Assembly: GCF_000829695.1 (NCBI RefSeq)
Contig: NZ_BBNN01000030.1
Span: 137,904 to 201,903 of the forward strand
Length of the DNA: 64,000 nt
Reading direction: 5' to 3'
DNA from: Streptomyces sp. NBRC 110035
GTDB lineage: Bacteria > Actinomycetota > Actinomycetes > Streptomycetales > Streptomycetaceae
Numbering within the stretch: the stretch's first letter is position 1; the number at the start of each line of letters is the position of its first letter. The position numbers and the translations under genes are program-made. Below are positions 18,501-26,425 of the stretch, one piece after another. The notes under the pieces are model-generated. The model had not been told where the DNA came from. It ran no database searches and saw nothing but the letters and a program-made list of their open reading frames with translations.

Positions 18501-18842
18501 GCCAACGAGTTCTCCGGCTCCGACGGCGACATCGTCAACGCGGCGATCAAGGCGCTCGGCATCGGCCCGGTCGTCGGCACCCGCACCTGGGGCGGCGTCG
18601 TCGGCATCGACAGCCGCTACCGGCTGGTCGACAACACCCTCGTCACCCAGCCCAAGTACGCCTTCTGGCTGGAGGGTTACGGCTGGGGCGTGGAGAACCA
18701 CGGCGTGGACCCGGACGTGGAGGTCGTCCAGCGTCCGCAGGACCACGCGGCGGGCCGGGACGTCCAGCTGGACGAGGCGGTACGGCTGGCGCTGGCCGCG
18801 CTCGAGGAGACCCCGGCGAAGACGCCGCCGACGCTGGAGTAG
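15600..18842 (+). CDS. Tricorn-type protease
   Basis: The 1080-residue length matches Thermoplasma tricorn protease. WD/PD40-like beta-propeller repeats (LSPDGTTVAW, AMSPDGSRAAVAS, AFSPDSAWLAW) occupy about residues 20-600. A C1 helical segment follows, then a PDZ domain (GVAIRAGDAIVAVAGQPV), then the S41-like core. Putative catalytic residues line up with tricorn: His in GTSHAY (about 751), Ser in FSGSDGD (about 973), Glu in GVENHGVDP (about 1030). Tricorn is a large cytosolic peptidase that trims oligopeptides downstream of the proteasome. GTG 15600 is the start; no signal peptide is visible. Confidence 0.93.
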   Translation: MTHSASVASAAYLRFPHPHGELVAFTAEDDVWLAPLDGGRAWRASADNVPVTMPRISPDGTTVAWTSTRDGAPEVHIAPVEGGPGRRLTYWGSSRTQVRGWTPDGKVLALSTHGQASLRRTWARVVPLDGGPATTLPHGPVGDVAHGPRTVLLSATMGREAAAWKRYRGGTAGKLWIEQESGDGDGAGNTADGRVEFVRLHADLDGNIEYPIWVGTRIAFLSDHEGTGALYSSLADGSDLRRHTPLGGFYARHAATDGTRVVYSSAGRLWTLDDLDGAEPRPLDIRLGGQRVDLTPFPVNAARWFGSASPDHTARGSAVCVRGTVHWVTHRSGPARALAATPGVRARRPHTFRADGEEWVVWVTDAEGDDALEFAPATGLAPGATPRRIAAGQLGRVLGLAMSPDGSRAAVASHDGRVLLVERETGEVREVDRSADGDVCGLAFSPDSAWLAWSHPGPRPLSQLRIASTTDLQVTEATPLRFQDYAPAFTLDGKHLAFLSTRSFDPVYDEHVFDLAFVEGARPHLITLAATTPSPFGPQRHGRPFETPDRDETPDSEGTPTTRIDLEGLADRIVPFPVVAARYSHLRAAKDGVLWLRHPVRGVLGASRATPDDPDPKTELERYDLAQSRIEHLASDADHFEVSGDGKRVLLWTDGRLKVVPSDRRASGDDDSDSNITVDLDRVRQFIDPAAEWRQMFDEAGRIMRDNYWRPDMNGLDWDAVLDRYRPVLDRLATHDDLVDLLWEVQGELGTSHAYVTGRGGFGGGARQGLLGADVSRHEDGSWRVDRILPAETSDPQGRSPLAAPGVAIRAGDAIVAVAGQPVDPVGGPAPLLVGTAGKPVELTVSPAGGGEARHAVVVPVADEEPLRYHAWVADRRAYVHELSGGRLGYLHVPDMQAPGWAQIHRDLRVEVVREGLIVDVRENRGGHTSQLVVEKLARRIVGWDLPRGMRPESYPQDAPRGPVVAVANEFSGSDGDIVNAAIKALGIGPVVGTRTWGGVVGIDSRYRLVDNTLVTQPKYAFWLEGYGWGVENHGVDPDVEVVQRPQDHAAGRDVQLDEAVRLALAALEETPAKTPPTLE

Positions 18843-19230
18843 ACGGCCCGGCGCCGCGGCACGTCCGGGCGTCCGCCCGCGTTTCGGCGTCGCCCGTGCC
18901 CCCGTGCCCCCGTGCCCCCGGGGTTTTGTGTCGCCGCGTCTCCGCGCCGCCTTGCGTCCGCTTGCGTCCCGGGGGTCCGCTTGTGTCCCGGGGGTCCGCC
19001 TGGGTTTCGGTGTCGCTGTGTCTCCGTGTCCTCGGGGTTTTGTGTCTCCGCGCCGCCTCGCGTCCGCCCCCGCCCCGGGGGCTGCCCCCGTCCCGGCGTC
19101 GCCCGTGTCCCCGCGTGCGGCGCATCCGCCTGCCCGGCGTCCGGGCCCGTCCCCGGAAGCCTGCCCGCCGCGGCGGGGGGCGACTACGATGCCTCCGTAC
19201 GCGATCACCACGCACCGAGGAGGGCCTGCC
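18843..19230. repeat. Gene-free, repeat-rich GC region
   Basis: No gene is supported here. The block ggggttttgtgtc(g/t)ccgcg...cgccgcc occurs at about 18920-18952 and 19034-19058, and gtcccgggggtccgc occurs twice in tandem at about 18967-18998. Cytosine and thymine dominate the + strand. The last 15 bases hold the ribosome binding site of the HIT gene. The repeats are degenerate and may be slippage products. Confidence 0.6.
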
Positions 19231-19584
19231 ATGGCAGGGGAACCGCAGGACGACTGTCTGTTCTGCAAGATCGCCGCAGGGCAGACCCCGGCGACGATCG
19301 TCCGGGAGACGGACACCACCGTCGCGTTCCGCGACATCAACCCGCAGGCGCCCACGCACATCCTGGTGATCCCGAAGGTGCACCACAAGGACGCGGCGGC
19401 CCTCGCCGCGGCCGCCCCCGGGGTCGCGGCGGACGTCCTGCGCGAGACGCAGGCCGTCGCGGACCAGGAGCAGCTGGAGAGCTACCGCACCGTCTTCAAC
19501 ACCGGCAGCGCCGCCGGCCAGACCGTCTGGCACGCGCACGCCCACGTCCTGGGCGGCCGCGGTCTCCACTGGCCCCCCGGATAG
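19231..19584 (+). CDS. HIT-family nucleotide-binding protein
   Basis: The 117-residue protein starts at ATG 19231 behind GAGGAGGG. CLFCKIAAG near residue 9 and THILVIPKVHH are typical of the Hint branch. The C-terminal WHAHAHVLGGRG contains the histidine triad (HxHxHxx) whose middle histidine attacks the phosphorus of AMP-linked substrates such as adenosine 5'-phosphoramidates. A longer alpha-helical insert of Ala-rich sequence precedes the triad. It lies 12 bases before the RNase Z gene. Confidence 0.9.
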   Translation: MAGEPQDDCLFCKIAAGQTPATIVRETDTTVAFRDINPQAPTHILVIPKVHHKDAAALAAAAPGVAADVLRETQAVADQEQLESYRTVFNTGSAAGQTVWHAHAHVLGGRGLHWPPG

Positions 19585-19596
19585 GCGGCGGCTTCC

Positions 19597-20502
19597 TTGT
19601 CCGTACGCGAACTGGTGGTGCTCGGCACCGCCAGCCAGGTGCCCACCCGCCACCGCAACCACAACGGCTATCTGCTGCGCTGGGACGGCGAGGGCATCCT
19701 GTTCGACCCCGGCGAGGGCACCCAGCGCCAGATGCTGCGCGCCGGGGTCGCCGCGCACGACCTGAACCGGATCTGCGTCACCCACTTCCACGGCGACCAC
19801 TCGCTCGGCCTCGCCGGAGTGATCCAGCGCATCAACCTCGACCGGGTCCCGCACCCCGTCACCGCCCACTACCCGGGCTCCGGGCAGCGTTTCTTCGACC
19901 GGCTGCGGTACGCCACCGCCTACCGCGAGACCGTCGGCATCACCGAGGAACCCGTCGCCGCCGACGGCCCGCTCACCCGCACCGCCGGATACACCCTGGA
20001 GGCGCGGAAGCTGTCGCACCCCGTCGAGTCGTACGGCTACCGGCTGGTCGAACCCGACGGCCGCCGGATGCTGCCCGACCGGCTCGCCGCGCACGGCATC
20101 AAGGGCCCGGACGTCGGCCGCATCCAGCGCGAGGGCACGCTCGACGGGATCGCGTTGGAGGACGTCAGCGAGGTGCGGCGCGGCCAGCGGTTCGCCTTCG
20201 TCATGGACACCCGGCTCTGTGAGGGGGTGCACGCGCTCGCCGAGGGCTGCGACCTGCTCGTCATCGAGTCCACGTTCCTCGACGAGGACGAGGAACTCGC
20301 CGTCGAGCACGGTCACCTGACGGCCGGCCAGGCGGCCCGGGCGGCACGGGACGCAGGCGTGCGGCATCTGGTGCTCACCCACTTCAGCCAGCGCTACAGC
20401 GACCCGGAGGAGTTCGAGCGGCAGGCGCGGGCCGCCGGGTACGAGGGCGAGCTGACCGTGGCCCGCGATCTGCTGCGGGTGCCGCTCCCCAAGCGCCGCT
20501 GA
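19597..20502 (+). CDS. rnz: Ribonuclease Z / RNase Z-like MBL endonuclease
   Basis: The 301-residue protein starts at a TTG codon; no better start precedes the conserved ELVVLGTASQVPTR. THFHGDHSLG at about residues 62-71 is the HxHxDH metal-binding site, with further ligands in KLSHPVESYGYR, FVMDTR and LTHFSQRY. RNase Z cleaves the 3' trailer of tRNA precursors lacking encoded CCA. The internal segment around residues 150-175 (KGPDVGRIQREG) is characteristic of the long-arm RNase Z family. It follows the HIT gene closely. Confidence 0.88.
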   Translation: MSVRELVVLGTASQVPTRHRNHNGYLLRWDGEGILFDPGEGTQRQMLRAGVAAHDLNRICVTHFHGDHSLGLAGVIQRINLDRVPHPVTAHYPGSGQRFFDRLRYATAYRETVGITEEPVAADGPLTRTAGYTLEARKLSHPVESYGYRLVEPDGRRMLPDRLAAHGIKGPDVGRIQREGTLDGIALEDVSEVRRGQRFAFVMDTRLCEGVHALAEGCDLLVIESTFLDEDEELAVEHGHLTAGQAARAARDAGVRHLVLTHFSQRYSDPEEFERQARAAGYEGELTVARDLLRVPLPKRR

Positions 20503-20523
20503 GGCCGCCCGTACGATGCTTCG

Positions 20524-21516
20524 ATGCCCGTACCCAAAGCCGAACTGCACCTTCACATCGAAGGCACCCTCGAACCCGGGCTCGCCTTCGCCCTGGCCGC
20601 CCGCAACGGCGTCGACCTGCCCTGGACCGACACCGACGCCCTGCGCGAGGCGTACCGCTTCCAGGACCTCCAGTCGTTCCTGAACCTGTACTACGCACTC
20701 ATGACCGTGCTGCGCACCGAGCGGGACTTCGAGGACCTCGCCGACGCCTACCTGGCCCGCGCCGCCGCGCAGGGCGTGCGGCACGCGGAGATCTTCTTCG
20801 ACCCGCAGGCCCACACGGCGCGTGGCGTCGGCATGGACACCGTGGTCGAGGGGTTGTGGCGGGCACTCGGGCGCAGCCAGGAGAGGCACGGCGTCTCGAC
20901 CCGGCTGATCATGTGCTTCCTGCGGGACGAGTCCGCCGAGTCGGCCCTGGCGACGCTGGACGCGGCCAGGCCCCACCTGGACCGGATCACCGGTGTCGGC
21001 CTGGACTCGGCCGAGGTCGGCCACCCGCCCGTGAAGTTCCGTGCGGTGTACGAGGCGGCCGCCGCGCTCGGGCTGCGGCGCGTGGCGCACGCCGGTGAGG
21101 AGGGGCCGCCGGAGTACATCACCGAGGCGCTGGACGTCCTCGGCGTCGAACGGGTCGACCACGGGCTGCGCTGCGTGGAGGACCCGGCGCTGGTGGCACG
21201 GCTGGTGCGGGACCGGATCCCGCTGACTCTGTGCCCGCTGTCGAACGTCCGGCTGCGCGCCGTGGACACCCTCGCCGACCATCCGCTGCCCGCGATGCTC
21301 GACGCCGGCCTGCTGTGCACGGTGAACTCCGACGACCCGGCCTACTTCGGCGGCTACGCGGGCGACACCTTCGACGCGGTGCGCGACACGCTCGGCCTCG
21401 GCCCGGAGCGGCTGCGCGAGCTGGCCCGCAACTCCTTCCTCGCCGCCTTCCTGGACGACGAGGAGGACCGGCGGAGCAGGTACCTCGCCGAGGTGGAGGC
21501 GCACGTCTTCCCGTAG
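20524..21516 (+). CDS. Adenosine/adenine deaminase family, adenine-deaminase (type 3)-like
   Basis: This 330-residue amidohydrolase opens with AELHLHIEGTLEP, the metal-binding HxH. Later motifs are HAGEEGPPEYI, VDHGLRC, SNVRLRAV and NSDDPAYFGGY, where the aspartates bind zinc and activate water. The EGTLEP and DDPAYFGGY variants and the short length fit adenine deaminases of the Aah1/type 3 group better than classical adenosine deaminase (which has TDDP). It would feed purine salvage by converting adenine to hypoxanthine. Substrate choice is inferred from sequence only. A 15-bp hairpin follows at 21657. Confidence 0.85.
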   Translation: MPVPKAELHLHIEGTLEPGLAFALAARNGVDLPWTDTDALREAYRFQDLQSFLNLYYALMTVLRTERDFEDLADAYLARAAAQGVRHAEIFFDPQAHTARGVGMDTVVEGLWRALGRSQERHGVSTRLIMCFLRDESAESALATLDAARPHLDRITGVGLDSAEVGHPPVKFRAVYEAAAALGLRRVAHAGEEGPPEYITEALDVLGVERVDHGLRCVEDPALVARLVRDRIPLTLCPLSNVRLRAVDTLADHPLPAMLDAGLLCTVNSDDPAYFGGYAGDTFDAVRDTLGLGPERLRELARNSFLAAFLDDEEDRRSRYLAEVEAHVFP

Positions 21517-21656
21517 GCCCCACGCGGTCCCGCCGTAGAGCCGTCAGCCGTCAGCCGTCAGGCATCAGGCGTCCGGCGTGCGGACCGGGGGTGGCGCAAG
21601 CATCCCTGTGCACACGGGGCGCAGCCCCGTCGACCGCCGCGACGGCCGTCCACGGT

Positions 21657-21696
21657 CTCCGTGGGGTGCCGCCGAACGGGCCGGCACCCCACGGAG
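21657..21696 (+). terminator. 15-bp perfect hairpin in the intergenic region after the deaminase
   Basis: CTCCGTGGGGTGCCG (21657-21671) and CGGCACCCCACGGAG (21682-21696) pair perfectly with a 10-base loop, 140 bases past the deaminase stop. It is likely the terminator. The rest of 21517-21968 holds a tandem GCCGTCA triplet near 21543 and the downstream promoter. Confidence 0.7.
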
Positions 21697-21803
21697 CCGG
21701 CCCACCTCCACGCCGACGGGCCCGAGGCCACCGTCGAGACGGCCGGGGACGTCGCCGCGCGGGCCGCCGGCCGACGGTCCGGGACCGGTTGCCCCCTGCC
21801 CCA

Positions 21804-21832
21804 TTGACGCTCCCTGTTCGCCTGTCTAACCT
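21804..21832 (+). promoter_or_regulatory. Candidate HrdB-type promoter of the glucarate dehydratase gene
   Basis: TTGACG at 21804-21809 and TAACCT at 21827-21832 are separated by 17 bases, close to the Streptomyces vegetative consensus. It would give a leader of about 130 bases before the GTG start at 21969. Confidence 0.5.
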
Positions 21833-21968
21833 CTGTTCCCCTATGTGGATGGCCTCCCGCGGTCCGGCTGCGCGGACGCCGTCCGTGGCCCCGTACGCGC
21901 CCCGCTCGCCGCCCTCTCGCCCTCCCGGGCCCGCCCGCCGCCGGCCCGGACCTCGTAGGAGCCGCCCC

Positions 21969-23294
21969 GTGACCGCGCAGACCGTGCCCGCCGCGCCGAC
22001 CGCCCGCGACCTGACCGTCACCGAGGTGCGGCTCACACCGATCCTGGTCGCCGACCCGCCGCTGCTGAACACGCAGGGCGTCCACCAGCCGTACACGCCC
22101 CGGCTGATCGTCGAGATCGTCACGGCGGACGGGACCACCGGGGTGGGGGAGACCTACGGCGACACCACGTACCTGGAACCGGCCCGCCCCTTCGCCGAAC
22201 AGCTCGAGGGCCGCAAGGTCACGGACGTGAACGCGCTGTTCGCGCTCCTGGACGAGGTCGCCGTCGCGGCCGCCCGGGTCGACACCGCCGTCGACGTCGG
22301 CGGACTGCGCGGCGTGCAGACCGCCGACAAGCTGCGGCTGTCCATCGCCTCCGCCTTCGAGGTCGCCTGCCTCGACGCCCTCGGCAAGACCCTCGGTCTG
22401 CCCGTGCACGCCCTGCTCGGCGGCAAGCTCCGCGACACCGTGGAGTACAGCGCGTACCTCTTCTGCAAATGGGCCGGCCACCCCGAAGGCGTCCCGGCGG
22501 AGAAGGACGACTGGGGCGCCGCCCTGGACCCGGCCGGCGTCGTCGCGCAGGCCCGCGCCCTCAAGGAGCGGTACGGCTTCGGCTCCTTCAAACTCAAGGG
22601 CGGCGTCTTCCCGCCCGAGGAGGAGGTCGCCGCCGTCCGTGCCCTGGCCGAGGCCTTCCCCGGCCACCCGCTGCGGCTCGACCCCAACGGCGCCTGGTCC
22701 GTCGAGACCTCGGTCGAGGTGGCCGAGGAGATCGGCGGACTCCTGGAGTACCTGGAGGACCCGACGCTCGGCACCCCCGCCATGGCCGAGGTCGCCGCCC
22801 GCACCGGTGTGCCGCTCGCGACCAACATGTGCGTGACGACCTTCTCCGAGATCAGGGAGGCGTTCACCACGAACGCCGTCCAGGTCGTCCTCTCCGACCA
22901 CCACTACTGGGGCGGGCTGCGCAACACGCTCCACCTCGCCGCCGTCTGCCGCGCCTTCGGCGTGGACGTCTCCATGCACTCCAACACCCACCTCGGGATC
23001 AGTCTCGCCGCGATGACCCACGTCGCGTCCACCGTCCCCGGCCTGCACCACGCCTGCGACTCCCACTACCCGTGGCAGTCCGAGGACGTCCTCACCGAGC
23101 GCCTCACCTTCGAGGACGGCGCCGTGCGCGTGTCCGACGCACCCGGCCTCGGCGTCACCCTCGACCACGACCGGCTCGCCGCGCTGCACCGGCGGTGGCT
23201 GGAGGACGACGGCACACTCCGCGACCGCGACGACGCGGCGGCCATGCGGATCGCCGATCCCGACTGGGTCACCCCGACGGTGCCCCGCTGGTGA
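21969..23294 (+). CDS. gudD: Glucarate dehydratase (enolase superfamily)
   Basis: This 441-residue protein starts at GTG 21969 behind TAGGAGCC. The N-terminal capping domain includes GVGETYG. In the barrel are KLKGG (the KxK catalytic pair region, about residue 205), LRLDPNGAWS, EYLEDP and VVLSDHHYWGG as metal ligands, and SMHSNTHLGISLAAMTH with the catalytic histidine. These are characteristic of D-glucarate dehydratases, which form 5-dehydro-4-deoxyglucarate. No aldolase or transporter for glucarate use is adjacent, so the physiological substrate could be a related acid sugar. The closeness of the PfkB kinase may hint at sugar use. Confidence 0.87.
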   Translation: MTAQTVPAAPTARDLTVTEVRLTPILVADPPLLNTQGVHQPYTPRLIVEIVTADGTTGVGETYGDTTYLEPARPFAEQLEGRKVTDVNALFALLDEVAVAAARVDTAVDVGGLRGVQTADKLRLSIASAFEVACLDALGKTLGLPVHALLGGKLRDTVEYSAYLFCKWAGHPEGVPAEKDDWGAALDPAGVVAQARALKERYGFGSFKLKGGVFPPEEEVAAVRALAEAFPGHPLRLDPNGAWSVETSVEVAEEIGGLLEYLEDPTLGTPAMAEVAARTGVPLATNMCVTTFSEIREAFTTNAVQVVLSDHHYWGGLRNTLHLAAVCRAFGVDVSMHSNTHLGISLAAMTHVASTVPGLHHACDSHYPWQSEDVLTERLTFEDGAVRVSDAPGLGVTLDHDRLAALHRRWLEDDGTLRDRDDAAAMRIADPDWVTPTVPRW

Positions 23295-23409
23295 GAGGCC
23301 TCCCGTCACGCCGGAGCCCCGGGCGGGGGCGGTTCCGGCGTGACGGGCGGCACGTTGTCGGCGACGTGGTGCACACTGGCCAGAACCGCACCAGGTCAGG
23401 GAGCGCAAC

Positions 23410-24657
23410 GTGAGGGCGTCCACCACGCCGGCCGCGTCGGCCGGAGAGGGAAACACCGAGGGCGCCGGCACGGGCGCCCCGGACAGCGCGCCCCGGACCG
23501 CCGCCGTCCGCTCGGGGTCGTCCTGCATGCCCCATGTCGACCCGCTCGCCGCGCTGCGCGCGCCCGGCGACCCGCCCTGGGACGTCTACCTCACCGGCAC
23601 CGTCTTCCTCGACATCGTCTTCACCGGGCTCGACTCCGCTCCGGTGTGCGGGACCGAGTCCTGGGCGCGCGGGATGGGGTCGAGCCCCGGCGGCGTCGCC
23701 AACATGGCCACCGCCCTGGCCCGCCTCGGCCTGCGCACCTCCCTCGCGGCCGCCTTCGGCGACGACCACTACGGGGACTACTGCTGGGACGCCCTGGAGA
23801 AGGGCGAGGCCATCGACCTCTCCCCTTCGCGCACCGTGCCCGGCTGGCACTCCCCGGTCACGGTCTCCATGGCGTACGAGGGGGAGCGCACGATGGTCTC
23901 CCACGGTCACGAGCCGCCCCCGGAGCAGCCCTCCCGTCCGTCCGGCCCCGCCGCCCGCAAGCGGCTCCCGCCCGGCGCGGACCTGCCGCCCTGCCCGCCC
24001 CGCGCGCGGGCCGCCGTCGCCTCCCTCACCCCGGGCCGCAGCGACTCCTGGATCGCCCGCGCCGCGGCGCGGGGCACCCGGGTCTTCGGGGACGTCGGCT
24101 GGGACGACACCGGTGCCTGGGACCTGGCCGCGCTGCCCGACCTGCGGCACTGCGAGGCCTTCCTGCCGAACGCGCAGGAGGCCATGCGCTACACCGGCAC
24201 CGACTGCCCCCGCGCCGCCGCGCACGCCCTCACCGACCAGGTGCCGGTCGCCGTCGTCACCCTCGGCGCGGACGGGGCGTACGCGGTGGACCGGCGGACC
24301 GGGGAGAGCGCCGAGGTGCCGGCCATCGCCGTCGAGGCCCTCGACCCGACCGGCGCCGGGGACGTCTTCGTCGCGGGCTTCGTCACCGGCAGCCTGGCCG
24401 GCTGGCCGCTCGCCGACCGTCTCGCCTTCGCCGGCCTGACCGCGGCCCTCTCCGTCCAGGAGTTCGGCGGCTCCCTGTCGGCGCCCGGCTGGTCGGAGAT
24501 CGCCGCCTGGTGGCGCGAGGTCCAGTCCGTACGGGCCCAGGACCCGGCCGCGCTCAGGCGCTACGCGTTCCTGGCGGATCTGGTTCCCGACGACCTGATC
24601 CGCCCCTGGCCCCTGCGCCGGGCGGTCCCGACCATCGGCTTCGGCCGGTCGTCCTGA
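23410..24657 (+). CDS. PfkB-family carbohydrate kinase
   Basis: The 415-residue protein starts at GTG 23410 behind AGGGAG; ATG 23527 is an alternative that would remove a low-complexity N-terminal tail. The ribokinase fold shows GSSPGGVANMATALARLGL near residue 90 for substrate binding and the signature DPTGAGDVFVAGFVTGSL near 315, where the aspartate is the catalytic base. It phosphorylates a sugar or nucleoside; which one cannot be told. A Pro-rich insert around residues 165-195 is unusual. It may act on sugars related to the adjacent dehydratase, but this is only inferred from position. Confidence 0.85.
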   Translation: MRASTTPAASAGEGNTEGAGTGAPDSAPRTAAVRSGSSCMPHVDPLAALRAPGDPPWDVYLTGTVFLDIVFTGLDSAPVCGTESWARGMGSSPGGVANMATALARLGLRTSLAAAFGDDHYGDYCWDALEKGEAIDLSPSRTVPGWHSPVTVSMAYEGERTMVSHGHEPPPEQPSRPSGPAARKRLPPGADLPPCPPRARAAVASLTPGRSDSWIARAAARGTRVFGDVGWDDTGAWDLAALPDLRHCEAFLPNAQEAMRYTGTDCPRAAAHALTDQVPVAVVTLGADGAYAVDRRTGESAEVPAIAVEALDPTGAGDVFVAGFVTGSLAGWPLADRLAFAGLTAALSVQEFGGSLSAPGWSEIAAWWREVQSVRAQDPAALRRYAFLADLVPDDLIRPWPLRRAVPTIGFGRSS

Positions 24658-24844
24658 CCCACCCGCCGCCCCTCCCCGGCCCGCCGGTGCGGGTCGGGGA
24701 CGTCACCCCGTCCCCGACCGCCGCCACCCCGCTGTGAAAAGGCCTACAGGGTTGTCATCCCCGCGTCGTACCCTGGGAGTCGCGAGGCCGCCCTCAGCTG
24801 CGCGGCCCTGACGAGGAGGAACCGCAGGCCTTCAGAGCCGGCCC

Positions 24845-25915
24845 ATGACTCAGACACCCACAGATCACACCCCCGCGCAGGAGCAGGCGAGAGTACAGCT
24901 CACCGTCCCGGCCAAGCACCCCATGGTGACCGTGCTGGGATCCGGCGACTCCCTCCTCCGCGTGATCGAGAAGGCCTTCCCGGGGGCCGACATCCACGTC
25001 CGGGGCAATGAGATCAGCGCGGTCGGCGACGCCACGGAGGTCGCCCTCGTCTCGCGCCTGTTCGACGAGATGATGCTGGTGCTCCGCACCGGACAGCCGA
25101 TGACGGAGGACGCGGTGGAACGCTCGATCGCGATGCTGAGGACCGCCGAGGACGGGGAGGGCGACGGCCGGGAGACCCCGGCCCAGGTGCTCACGCAGAA
25201 CATCCTGTCCTCGCGCGGCCGCACGATCCGTCCCAAGACGCTCAACCAGAAGCGCTACGTGGACGCGATCGACCAGCACACCATCGTCTTCGGCATAGGC
25301 CCCGCCGGTACGGGCAAGACCTATCTCGCCATGGCCAAGGCGGTGCAGGCCCTGCAGTCCAAGCAGGTCAACCGCATCATCCTGACCCGCCCCGCGGTCG
25401 AGGCCGGAGAGCGCCTGGGCTTCCTGCCCGGCACCCTCTACGAGAAGATCGACCCGTACCTGCGTCCGCTCTACGACGCCCTGCACGACATGCTCGACCC
25501 CGACTCCATCCCCCGTCTGATGGCGGCCGGGACCATCGAGGTCGCGCCGCTGGCGTACATGCGGGGCCGGACGCTCAACGACGCCTTCATCATCCTGGAC
25601 GAGGCGCAGAACACCAGCGCCGAGCAGATGAAGATGTTCCTCACCCGGCTCGGGTTCGACTCGAAGATCGTCATCACGGGTGACGTCACCCAGGTCGACC
25701 TGCCGAGCGGCACCAAGTCCGGGCTGCGGCAGGTGCAGGACATCCTGGAGGGCGTCGAGGACGTCCACTTCTCCCGGCTGTCGTCGCACGACGTCGTCCG
25801 GCACCGGCTGGTGGGCCGTATCGTCGACGCGTACGAGCAGTACGACAGCGAGCACGGCACCGAGAACGGCACGCGGGAGAGCGGCCGGGGCAGGTCCGGG
25901 CACAAGGGGAAGTAG
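24845..25915 (+). CDS. PhoH-like ATPase (PhoL type)
   Basis: The 356-residue protein carries Walker A GIGPAGTGKTYLAMA (about residues 150-164) and Walker B AFIILDEAQNTSAEQMK, flanked by the family motifs RPAVEAGERLGFLPG and ITGDVTQVDLP. An N-terminal KH-like region precedes the ATPase. PhoH-like proteins next to ybeY are linked to RNA metabolism and ribosome maturation. It leads a tight run: ybeY follows after 12 bases, then corC with ATGA overlap and yjbR with ATGA overlap. An Arg/Gly-rich tail ends the protein. Confidence 0.92.
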   Translation: MTQTPTDHTPAQEQARVQLTVPAKHPMVTVLGSGDSLLRVIEKAFPGADIHVRGNEISAVGDATEVALVSRLFDEMMLVLRTGQPMTEDAVERSIAMLRTAEDGEGDGRETPAQVLTQNILSSRGRTIRPKTLNQKRYVDAIDQHTIVFGIGPAGTGKTYLAMAKAVQALQSKQVNRIILTRPAVEAGERLGFLPGTLYEKIDPYLRPLYDALHDMLDPDSIPRLMAAGTIEVAPLAYMRGRTLNDAFIILDEAQNTSAEQMKMFLTRLGFDSKIVITGDVTQVDLPSGTKSGLRQVQDILEGVEDVHFSRLSSHDVVRHRLVGRIVDAYEQYDSEHGTENGTRESGRGRSGHKGK

Positions 25916-25927
25916 ACCGAGCAGCAG

Positions 25928-26425
25928 ATGTCGATCGACGTCAACAACGAGTCCGGAACCGAGGTCGACGAGCAGGCGGTCCTCGACATCGCCCGCTACG
26001 CGCTCGCGCGGATGCGCATCCACCCGCTCTCCGAACTCTCGGTGATCGTGGTGGACACCGCCGCGATGGAAGAGCTCCACATCCAGTGGATGGACCTGCC
26101 GGGACCGACGGACGTCATGTCGTTCCCGATGGACGAGCTGCGGCCGCCCGCGAAGGACGAGGCCGAGCCGCCGCAGGGGCTGCTCGGCGACATCGTGCTG
26201 TGCCCCGAGGTCGCCGCCAGGCAGGGCGCCGAGGCGCCGACGCAGCACACCATGGACGAGGAGCTCCAGCTGCTCACCGTCCACGGTGTGCTGCACCTGC
26301 TGGGCTACGACCACGAGGAGCCCGACGAGAAGTCCGAGATGTTCGGCCTGCAGGCCGCCATCGTCGACGGCTGGCGCGCGGAGAAGGGCATCACCGGCCC
26401 GTCCCCCGCCCCGACCGTGTCATGA
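25928..26425 (+). CDS. ybeY: Endoribonuclease YbeY
   Basis: The 165-residue protein has the zinc site H-x3-H-x5-H in TVHGVLHLLGYDHEEP at about residues 118-133, plus MDLPGPTDVMSFPMDE and LGDIVLCPEVA. YbeY processes the 3' end of 16S rRNA and acts in late 30S quality control. Its start lies 12 bases after phoH, and its stop overlaps the next start (ATGA). It is slightly shorter at the C-terminus than some homologues but complete in motifs. Confidence 0.95.
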   Translation: MSIDVNNESGTEVDEQAVLDIARYALARMRIHPLSELSVIVVDTAAMEELHIQWMDLPGPTDVMSFPMDELRPPAKDEAEPPQGLLGDIVLCPEVAARQGAEAPTQHTMDEELQLLTVHGVLHLLGYDHEEPDEKSEMFGLQAAIVDGWRAEKGITGPSPAPTVS

